Shown here piece after piece: positions 45,626-52,450 of a DNA stretch of 64,000 nucleotides. A program made the translations under genes and the position numbers. Source of the DNA: Bacteroidaceae bacterium (GTDB taxonomy: Bacteria; Bacteroidota; Bacteroidia; Bacteroidales; Bacteroidaceae). Position 1 is the stretch's first letter. Every line of letters starts with the position of its first letter. Where the stretch lies: positions 62,001 through 126,000 of the forward strand of contig JAFSPM010000024.1 of assembly GCA_017442855.1 (NCBI GenBank), in the 5' to 3' direction. A model generated the notes under the pieces. The model worked only from the letters and a program-made list of their open reading frames with translations. It was not told the origin of the DNA and ran no database searches.

Positions 45626-47014
45626 TTAATAGCCTGGGTTTTGAACCATTGCAGAGTTCAGGTCGATCTCACGCTGTGGGATAGGCATGATGGCACGCAT
45701 GTTGTCAGCCATAATCTCATCACCTAAAGAATTGATAACTGCCTTGCCATTGCGCCAGTAAGCGAATGCAATCTGGTTCTCAGCGAACAGTTCCTTGGTA
45801 TATTCAAAGATGATGTCATCAATAGTAACTGAAGCTACATCAGTATAACCTTCAACACGGTTCTTCTCAATCTCGTTGATGAATGAAGCTGCAGCAGCAC
45901 CACCAGAGAGATAGAATGAAGCTTCGGCAGCAATCAGATACACTTCTGAGAGACGGATGATCTTAGGATTGTTCACATAGATAGAACCTCCACGACCAGG
46001 ATACTTAGCTGGATAATAACCAGGAGCATCTTTATGAGAAGTCTGATCTTTGATTAATTTTGAACGAACATCCTCTGGATGAGTTGAAAGATACTTATAC
46101 AGTTTGCCATTAACATTGAATGCACATTCTGCATATCCACTTGCATCTGTGTAATAGCCTGGAGAATAACGCTGAGCATTATAGTTATCGGTAGTCAGGA
46201 ATTCAAAGATTGACTCAGAAGTTCCCTCAGCTCCCCAAACGCTTACATAGTTAGAAGGAGTGTAGAGGTCATAAACACCGCTGTTGATAACTGCGTTAGC
46301 GTCTGCCAAGGCGTTAGCATACTCACCCATATACAAGTAAGCACGTGCACGAAGTGCAGTAGCTGCCCACTTATCCATATAACCTACACCGTTATTATCA
46401 TCCAACATACCGATAGCTTGTGTGAAGTCAGCGATAATCTGGTTATAAGTTTCAGCCAAAGTAGCACGAGTTGGCTTGTACTCAGGATCATACACCTCAG
46501 TTGCCAAAGGAATACCTGAATTTGCTTCAGAAGTATTTGCTACAGTAGAAGGGATGTGTGCAAACATACGAGCCAGGTCGAAATGCAGTAAAGCACGCCA
46601 AGCATACAGCTGACCCTGCAAGTTCTTCACTCTGGCGTCGTTCAACTGAGAAGAAGTCTCCAGAGCCTTATTAACATTTGCAATAGCCTGATAGTGTACA
46701 CGATAAGGGTTGGTAGCCAGTTCGTCATACTTAGTCAAGTTGTAACTTGAGATAGGCACACTCTGGTTGTTGCTCTTGATTACAGCAAACTCATTGGTCA
46801 ACAGGTCTGCATAAAGTGTAAACTCAGCGCCATAAGTACCTCTTTTACCTGATACAACATAGCCGATACCATTAACGGTATTCTGCAAGTCTTCAAAAGA
46901 AGTTATCGCACCATCTACAGGCAGAGCGGTTGAAGGTTCCTTATCCAGGAAACCACTGCATGAAGCTAGTGCTAAACTGGATACAATACCTAAAGTTAAA
47001 TATACTTTTTTCAT
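45626..47014 (-). CDS. SusD/RagB-family nutrient-binding lipoprotein (left pair)
   Basis: Surface lipoprotein of 462 residues (lipobox LALASC, Cys19). CSGFLDKEPSTALPVDGAITSFEDLQNTVNG is the typical SusD start, and GQLYAWRALLHFDLARMF and RLSEVYLIAAEASFYLSGG are TPR-like helices of the family. The C-terminus has MPIPQREIDLNSAMVQNPGY, as usual. It forms the lid over the SusC barrel encoded 19 nt upstream. Ligand unknown; no glycosidase or other PUL enzyme is nearby, so the substrate may be a peptide or small glycan. Confidence 0.94.
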   Translation of the reverse strand: MKKVYLTLGIVSSLALASCSGFLDKEPSTALPVDGAITSFEDLQNTVNGIGYVVSGKRGTYGAEFTLYADLLTNEFAVIKSNNQSVPISSYNLTKYDELATNPYRVHYQAIANVNKALETSSQLNDARVKNLQGQLYAWRALLHFDLARMFAHIPSTVANTSEANSGIPLATEVYDPEYKPTRATLAETYNQIIADFTQAIGMLDDNNGVGYMDKWAATALRARAYLYMGEYANALADANAVINSGVYDLYTPSNYVSVWGAEGTSESIFEFLTTDNYNAQRYSPGYYTDASGYAECAFNVNGKLYKYLSTHPEDVRSKLIKDQTSHKDAPGYYPAKYPGRGGSIYVNNPKIIRLSEVYLIAAEASFYLSGGAAAASFINEIEKNRVEGYTDVASVTIDDIIFEYTKELFAENQIAFAYWRNGKAVINSLGDEIMADNMRAIMPIPQREIDLNSAMVQNPGY

Positions 47015-47033
47015 ATTAATTCCTCTTTTATAA

Positions 47034-50000
47034 TTATAATTCGATGTTCAAACCAAATACAAACGAACGGGTAGGAGGAGTATCTGTCTGACGATATCCA
47101 TTCACATCCACGTCTGGATCAGCATTCTTGGTTGCATTGTAAATCAAGAACGGATTAGTTGCACGGAAGTAAACACGAAGGTTATTGATAACGTTCTTCT
47201 TCACAGGGATTCTGTAACCGAAGGTAATATCACGCATGCGGATATTGTCGGTAGAACGGATGGTACGAGAAGAGAAACGGTCAGAACGATATGGGTTACC
47301 ATAGATAGGACGAGGATACTTAGCACCTGTGTTAGTAGGAGTCCAATAGTTTCCAGCCACCTCTTCTACTACATTGAATGAACCTACACGTACACCATCA
47401 GAGAACTGCAGGAAGTAACCTGGATAGTCGAACATGCTTGCACCACTCTGGAATGAAATCATGAATGACAGGTCGAAGTTCTTCCAAGTGAAGCGGTTGG
47501 TGATACCACCGAGGAAATCTGGAATAGCCTTACCTACGATGGTGCTACCAGCTTGTGTATAGTAGTTGGTTACGCCCTTAGAGTGGTCTTCTGGGTCAAT
47601 CCAGAATTCACCCAAACCGGTTTCCTTGTTTACACCGATATACTCTGGTAAATAGAAGGTATGCATAGACTCGCCTTCACGCAAGATATACATGCTACCG
47701 TCACCGTACTGAACATCCTCACCATTAGGCAACTCTTTGATCTTATTGCTCTGGAAGGTGATGTTGAAGTCGGTTGACCAAGTGAAGTTCTTAGAAACGA
47801 TGTTCTGTGAACTGATAGAAACCTCAAGACCCTTGTTGGTCAACTTACCGAGGTTAGATGTCATGCTATCGAAACCAGTTACCCAAGAGATAGGAGTTGC
47901 GAACAACATATCCTTGGTCAGCTTGCTATAGTATTCAACGGTCAAACCAACACGGCCGAACAGGTTCCAATCCAAACCGATGTTGAAGTTCTGTGACTTC
48001 TCCCAACCCAAGTTGGTGTTAGAAAGCTGTGACCAGTAATAAGCTGAGTTAGTACCATAACCACCAGTGGTTGAGTACAGACCCATGTATGAGTAGTTAC
48101 CAGTTGGCAGGTTACCGTTAGTACCGTATGATACACGCAGCTTCAGGTCGTTGAACCAAGGATTATCCTTCAGGAATTCCTCGCCACTGATACGCCATGC
48201 ACCAGATACTGACCAGAAGTTTGACCAGCGGTTGCCTGATGCCAGACGAGAAGAACCGTCACGACGGAATGAAGCTGACAGGTAGTACTTGTTATCATAG
48301 TTGTAGTTAGCGTTAGCCAACCAAGACAAGATAGAGTTCTCGCTAAAAGAGCTACCAGTTCCGTAAGTCTGACCGTTAGACAGTTCAGGCAACTTATAGG
48401 TTACGAACTGCTTAGCAGAAGCGGTCATGTAATCATACTGACGCTTTTCAGCCTCAAAACCAGCCAATACCTGCAAGTTGTGCTTGCCGAAGTTGTTAGC
48501 ATAGTTCAAAGTGGTTGAAGAGGTCATGGTACGGTTGGTGTAGTCCCAACGCTGTGACAGACCAGTGAGTGATTCACCGTTCACAGAAGCAGGTGCCCAG
48601 AACTCATGTACCTTATTATTAATAAAGTCATAGCCGAATACTGAACGAGCTGTAAAGTTGAAAGGCAACTTAATCTCAACGTCAGCATTGGTCATACTAC
48701 GCATGGTCTTGGTCTTCACAAACTCTGAATATTGATTCAGTTCCTTGCTCAGCATCAGGTTAGGATTTGCTACCTTGCCGAAAGCTGTGTCAGGATTGTA
48801 CTCGCCATTTGGTAATTTAACAGCAGCTGTTGGGTCACTTGAGAACATGATTGACAGAGGAGCAGTAGTACCAAAACCCTGTTCCTGATCACCCTGGTCA
48901 CGGAAACCTTCGGTACTTGTGTAAGAAATCATCTGCTTAACACCTACCTTCAACCAGTTGGTTACCTGATGGTCTAAATTGATACGACCACTATAACGCT
49001 CAAATTCACTGTTCTTCACAGTACCGTTCACCTTGTTATAACCAAAGCTTGCATAGAACTGGGTACGGTCAGAACCACCGCTTACACCCACCTGATGGTT
49101 GGTAGTGAAGCCAGTACGATAAACCTCCTTGCTCCAGTCGGTGTAAGTGTTGGCAGAAGGATCGTGGAACCAGCCGCCTTCATCCCATGCTGTATCAACT
49201 TCCTGTTGAGCAGCTGCTTCTGCATCAGCAGGATCCATCTTAGCACGGATTTCAAAGTAGCCAGCCAAAGCATCTTTATAGTATTGTTTCAACTGCTTAG
49301 AGTTCATCATCTTCAATGCCTTCTTTACAGCAACATCACTCCAACCGAACTCTGCGTCATAAGTAACCTTAGTACGGCCGATAGCACCCTTCTTAGTGGT
49401 GATGATGATGACACCGTTAGCAGCACGAGAACCATACAGAGAAGATGCAGCAGCATCCTTCAATACAGTCATGCTCTCAATATCGTCAGGGTTGATGGTT
49501 GACAGCACTGACTGTGAACGTACGCCTGAGCTAATCATGCTATCATTAGTGATAGGCACACCATCGACAACATACAGAGGCTGGGTAGAACCGTTAACAG
49601 AACCAATACCACGGATAGTAATACGCTGGTCAGAACCTGGGTCACCAGTAGATGCACCTACACGCACACCAGCTACTTTACCTTCGAATGATTTCACCAG
49701 TGACTGACGCTGTGCTGACATGTCTGTATCACGCATCACAGATGCAGAACCGGTAAATGATGCCTTTGTGGTTGTACCGTAAGCTACGACCATCACTTCG
49801 TCGAGGACTTCGGCATCATTCTTCATAACAATCTGAATATCACCTGTTGTGATGGGAACTAACTGAGTTCTCATACCAACGAAAGATACCTGCAAGTTCT
49901 TAGCAGATGCAGGTACACTGGAAATGGTGAACTTACCTTCTATATCAGTAATGGTACCTCTTGCAGTACCTTCCACCAAGATAGAAGCACCGATAACAGG

Positions 50001-50108
50001 CTCGTTGTTTTCATCAACAACTGTACCTCTTACGGTAAGATTCTGAGCCATTGCCAATGTGAAGCTTGCAAATAAGCAAGCCAAAAGCACTAATACTCTT
50101 TGTTTCAT
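47034..50108 (-). CDS. SusC/RagA-family TonB-dependent transporter (left pair)
   Basis: Outer-membrane transporter of 1024 residues. Signal peptide 1-22 (cleaved after AMA), a carboxypeptidase-like domain with GTVVDENNEPVIGASILVEG (about 28-105), a TonB-box-like DEVMVVAYGT, the plug with IRGIGSVNGSTQPLYVVDGV and VLKDAAASSLYGSRAANGV, and the barrel to the C-terminal FVFGLNIEL. I use the ATG at 50108; a GTG at 50114 would add MF. The first 66 nt are identical, but for one base, to those of the divergent susC at 52384, forming an inverted repeat. No consensus promoter faces this gene. Confidence 0.94.
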   Translation of the reverse strand: MKQRVLVLLACLFASFTLAMAQNLTVRGTVVDENNEPVIGASILVEGTARGTITDIEGKFTISSVPASAKNLQVSFVGMRTQLVPITTGDIQIVMKNDAEVLDEVMVVAYGTTTKASFTGSASVMRDTDMSAQRQSLVKSFEGKVAGVRVGASTGDPGSDQRITIRGIGSVNGSTQPLYVVDGVPITNDSMISSGVRSQSVLSTINPDDIESMTVLKDAAASSLYGSRAANGVIIITTKKGAIGRTKVTYDAEFGWSDVAVKKALKMMNSKQLKQYYKDALAGYFEIRAKMDPADAEAAAQQEVDTAWDEGGWFHDPSANTYTDWSKEVYRTGFTTNHQVGVSGGSDRTQFYASFGYNKVNGTVKNSEFERYSGRINLDHQVTNWLKVGVKQMISYTSTEGFRDQGDQEQGFGTTAPLSIMFSSDPTAAVKLPNGEYNPDTAFGKVANPNLMLSKELNQYSEFVKTKTMRSMTNADVEIKLPFNFTARSVFGYDFINNKVHEFWAPASVNGESLTGLSQRWDYTNRTMTSSTTLNYANNFGKHNLQVLAGFEAEKRQYDYMTASAKQFVTYKLPELSNGQTYGTGSSFSENSILSWLANANYNYDNKYYLSASFRRDGSSRLASGNRWSNFWSVSGAWRISGEEFLKDNPWFNDLKLRVSYGTNGNLPTGNYSYMGLYSTTGGYGTNSAYYWSQLSNTNLGWEKSQNFNIGLDWNLFGRVGLTVEYYSKLTKDMLFATPISWVTGFDSMTSNLGKLTNKGLEVSISSQNIVSKNFTWSTDFNITFQSNKIKELPNGEDVQYGDGSMYILREGESMHTFYLPEYIGVNKETGLGEFWIDPEDHSKGVTNYYTQAGSTIVGKAIPDFLGGITNRFTWKNFDLSFMISFQSGASMFDYPGYFLQFSDGVRVGSFNVVEEVAGNYWTPTNTGAKYPRPIYGNPYRSDRFSSRTIRSTDNIRMRDITFGYRIPVKKNVINNLRVYFRATNPFLIYNATKNADPDVDVNGYRQTDTPPTRSFVFGLNIEL

Positions 50109-50111
50109 AAA
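50042..50111. repeat. Left inverted repeat (IR-L) of predicted susC inversion switch
   Basis: 70 bp spanning the start and signal-peptide codons of the left susC. It matches 52381-52450 in opposite orientation with one mismatch (CAA versus GAA in codon 3). Similarity drops at both edges: base -4 upstream, and right after the signal-peptide CAG A downstream. Confidence 0.9.
50064..50081. other. Candidate recombination core in IR-L
   Basis: Reading with susC, GCTTGC-TTATTT-GCAAGC: 6-bp inverted arms around a 6-bp asymmetric spacer, the usual layout of tyrosine-recombinase crossover sites. The same site is at 52411-52428 in the opposite direction. Prediction only. Confidence 0.5.
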
Positions 50112-50154
50112 CACATTATTAAAGTTAATACAATCTCAATTATCTTTGTAAATA

Positions 50155-50206
50155 ATTTTTACCCCATGTAGATTCTATTTTCTTGCAGTAATTCGTGATT
50201 ATTACA
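50155..50206 (-). promoter_or_regulatory. Conserved leader element of left susC
   Basis: Read with the gene, a dyad of form TGNANTAAT-CACGA-ATTANTNCA (50184-50206), 18 nt, then GGGGTAAAAA. The right susC leader has the same dyad (21/23 identical), the same 18-nt spacing and TGGGTAAAAA. The dyad ends 75 nt before this ATG. Confidence 0.7.
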
Positions 50207-50213
50207 AGGCGAC

Positions 50214-50290
50214 TATTCCTCTCGGTTTTATCAAATTCAGGTCATTTATTCCTCTCGGTTTTATCAATTTTAATACATTTATTCCTTTAT
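50214..50290. repeat. Direct repeats with 33-bp period in left susC leader
   Basis: TATTCCTCTCGGTTTTATCA starts at 50214 and 50247, and a shorter copy TATTCCTTTA at 50280. The period of exactly 33 bp (about three helical turns) suggests protein-binding sites on one DNA face. They lie only on the left side of the segment. Confidence 0.75.
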
Positions 50291-50370
50291 TTGCTATATC
50301 CAATTTATATAAACAAGCTATCAGTTAATAGTGTATAAGGTTTTCTGGCAACGTATATAGAATTAAATAG

Positions 50371-50402
50371 AAGGGGAGATGTCCTCATGGATCTCTCCCC
50401 TT
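50371..50402. terminator. Hairpin downstream of the recombinase gene
   Basis: AAGGGGAGAT and ATCTCTCCCCTT pair around GTCCTCATGG. It lies 31 bp after the recombinase stop. On the plus strand a T-run follows (TTTTTT). It would insulate the left susC from recombinase transcription. Confidence 0.75.
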
Positions 50403-50432
50403 TTTTATGTATAAGGAGGAATCTAGTTAAAA

Positions 50433-51818
50433 TTAAGGATTAGTGTTAACGATGTGAAAACAACGATCATCCATTTTCAAAATAGTTTCAACTATTTCTT
50501 TTTCATTTTTGAGTAACAGTGCGTTATATGCTTTGGCCTTTTCAAGAGAGATTCTTCCAATATATTTATGAGTGATAGATTTGTTTAAGCTATGTCCCAT
50601 GCTTTCGCTGATATAGTCGGTTGGCACTTCGGCATGACTTAATACTGTGGCGAAAGAATGACGTGCCCATGTTTCACTTAGGGAGACATCCAATCCCATC
50701 ATCTCCTTTGCCACCATTTTTAGATATTGGTTGTTTATGCTATGCCATTTGGCGATTTCATGACGTTGCTCAGCTTCCGTTCTTGCTCCTTGTAGAATAA
50801 AAGGAAAGACAAGTCCATTCTTTTCATATGGGACACCTATTTCCCTAATAACAGTCCTCAACTCAGGAATGATAGGTACTACAATTCCGTTCGGACTAAC
50901 TGTTCTGTCACGTGTCTTAGTACGATAGAATAAAAAGGCTTCTCCCTTGTTCAGCAAATAATAGTCGTCATATCTTAATCGTGCCAGATCTACAAAGTTC
51001 ATCCCATTGCCAAGATACATACCTAAGAAAATGCCTACAACCTTCTTGGCGATGGATTTCCGTTTACTTGTCCACGTATTGGGATAATTGTCTTTCACGA
51101 ACCTATCATATAGGATTCGCCATTGGTCAACTGTCAGATTCATGTGATTTCGGCTTTTTCCTACAGGCAATAACACCTTGTCTTTAGACAAATTACTGAA
51201 CATGTTTTGTGACATCTGCATCAAACCTTCTTTAATACAGAGGTTGACAATAATCCTTAAAGTTTGGAGCCTCATACAGATGGTTGTGTTGCTGTATCCG
51301 TGTTCTTCCATTCTCTTTTTCCAATCGTTGACGGTTTTTGCCGTGATTAGAAAGCCGTCTTCAGCCCTATATCCACTGAAGCTCCTGAAATCTTTCAGTG
51401 CATTCAGGTAAATGACTTTGGTTCCAGGCTTTTTACCAGAAGCATAGTCCTCCCAAATAGCAAACAGGTTCTTCCAGACCATGCCTTTACCGTACAGAAC
51501 GGCTCTAATGGCATCAAGAGATAATGGTTGGATGCATGCTATGTCGTTGACTCTTTTAGCATAATTATCCAACAACTCGCTCCAATGTGTTCTCATGGCA
51601 GCCTTTTTGCTGATTCTGCCCTTCTGGCCTTTGGCCACTTCAATTCTTCTTACTTCTTCAAATTCCGCTGGAGTCAGCAATGCGCCTAAATGCCAGTAAA
51701 GCACCCTGCGGTTAAGCGTAAATCGCACACACAGTTTATATTTACCTGCGTAGCATTTTCGCTTGTCCAACCCAATGGAAATGTAGCAATCACCTACTAC
51801 TTGTCTAAGATTTCCCAT
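50433..51818 (-). CDS. Tyrosine recombinase (integrase), probable susC invertase
   Basis: Site-specific recombinase of 461 residues: an N-terminal arm/SAM-like region (about 1-215) and a C-terminal catalytic domain. The box II region is ETWARHSFAT (Arg386, His387), then SMGHSLN with His409 and the nucleophile Tyr419 in HKYIGR; TKTRDR is the beta-hairpin Lys region. The box I Arg position reads GNGMNFVDL, with Asn where many relatives have Arg. It sits between two divergent susC genes whose 5' ends form a 70-bp inverted repeat, so it probably inverts that segment. It has no other phage or transposon genes beside it. Confidence 0.92.
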   Translation of the reverse strand: MGNLRQVVGDCYISIGLDKRKCYAGKYKLCVRFTLNRRVLYWHLGALLTPAEFEEVRRIEVAKGQKGRISKKAAMRTHWSELLDNYAKRVNDIACIQPLSLDAIRAVLYGKGMVWKNLFAIWEDYASGKKPGTKVIYLNALKDFRSFSGYRAEDGFLITAKTVNDWKKRMEEHGYSNTTICMRLQTLRIIVNLCIKEGLMQMSQNMFSNLSKDKVLLPVGKSRNHMNLTVDQWRILYDRFVKDNYPNTWTSKRKSIAKKVVGIFLGMYLGNGMNFVDLARLRYDDYYLLNKGEAFLFYRTKTRDRTVSPNGIVVPIIPELRTVIREIGVPYEKNGLVFPFILQGARTEAEQRHEIAKWHSINNQYLKMVAKEMMGLDVSLSETWARHSFATVLSHAEVPTDYISESMGHSLNKSITHKYIGRISLEKAKAYNALLLKNEKEIVETILKMDDRCFHIVNTNP

Positions 51819-51861
51819 TTTGATTAATTTTAAATGATTAAATGAATACTATTTCGGGGAA

Positions 51862-51883
51862 ACAACATGAAAACAAATGTTGT
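51862..51883. promoter_or_regulatory. Small dyad in the recombinase leader
   Basis: ACAACAT and ATGTTGT are 7-bp arms around GAAAACAA, 44-65 nt before the recombinase start. It could be an operator or an RNA hairpin. The rest of 51819-52080 is AT-rich with no gene seen. Confidence 0.4.
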
Positions 51884-52084
51884 AATAAAGTCTTATTAAG
51901 CCATATTTCTTTGTTTCCTGATGATATACCCTTCCTTTCAATTATGCATAATAATATATATTTGAAGTTCTCTCATCCTACACCTTATTTATATATAAAG
52001 AGATGAAATATGAAGGAGATAGGGACTTAATTGTAACAATACGAATGAATTCTTGACATTTTTTTAAATTTATGCGTAAAAAAA

Positions 52085-52115
52085 TTTGTATTTATTAATA
52101 TTATAACTAACTTTG
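52085..52115 (+). promoter_or_regulatory. Promoter facing the right susC
   Basis: TTTG (52085-52088), 19 nt, TAACTTTG (52108-52115): a full consensus match. The start near 52121 gives a leader of about 260 nt. No equivalent exists before the left susC. Confidence 0.8.
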
Positions 52116-52173
52116 CCCCCGATTTGCGTTCAATAGGTTCTTATAAGGATTACAGAAAAATTCGCTGTTTAGA

Positions 52174-52224
52174 TGTAGTAATCACGAATTATTGCAGATG
52201 ATTCAGAGAATATTTGGGTAAAAA
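52174..52224 (+). promoter_or_regulatory. Conserved leader element of right susC
   Basis: A TGNANTAAT-CACGA-ATTANTNCA dyad (52174-52196), 18 nt, then TGGGTAAAAA. It matches the left susC leader in sequence and spacing. Here it lies downstream of the predicted start of transcription, so it may act in RNA or as a roadblock operator. Confidence 0.7.
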
Positions 52225-52256
52225 GAATTAAAAACTTTTAAGGCGAATATTGAATT

Positions 52257-52277
52257 GCACTTCACAGCTGAATGTGC
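52257..52277 (+). promoter_or_regulatory. Stem-loop in the right susC leader
   Basis: GCACTTCA and TGAA(T)GTGC pair around CAGC with one bulged T. It is about 105 nt before the susC start, without a T-run, so a leader structure rather than a terminator. Confidence 0.5.
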
Positions 52278-52380
52278 TTAACGCTTTACAAGCAGAATAC
52301 ACAGAAGCTGGTGGTGCAAGTGTTTTTTACCATTTCGCAACGATGTAAAATTTTTTGATAGTTATTTATAAATTATTTGT

Positions 52381-52450
52381 TTTATGAAAGAAAGAGTATT
52401 AGTGCTTTTGGCTTGCTTATTTGCAAGCTTCACATTGGCAATGGCTCAGA
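52381..52450. repeat. Right inverted repeat (IR-R) of predicted susC inversion switch
   Basis: 70 bp from base -3 to the end of the signal-peptide codons of the right susC; 69/70 identical to IR-L in opposite orientation. The candidate core GCTTGC-TTATTT-GCAAGC is at 52411-52428. Confidence 0.9.

Larger units (their letters stand above)
50112..52380. mobile_element. Predicted invertible DNA segment carrying recombinase and promoter
   Basis: The 2.27-kb segment between IR-L and IR-R carries the left susC leader, a tyrosine recombinase gene and the promoter-leader of the right susC. Inversion at the repeats would keep both susC frames intact and exchange their leaders, placing the strong promoter before the left susC. 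DNA-inversion control of SusC/SusD genes with IRs at their 5' ends is known from Bacteroides fragilis. Inversion itself is not shown here. Confidence 0.7.

Noticed and set aside
50109-50114. GTG start of the left susC (adds MF)
   Set aside because: The ATG at 50108 aligns with the ATG of the right susC and with the edge of the inverted repeat.
50433-51818. Recombinase as part of an integrated phage or conjugative element
   Set aside because: No other phage, transfer or transposition genes, and no att-like repeats around a larger segment; the inverted repeats at the susC starts explain it better.
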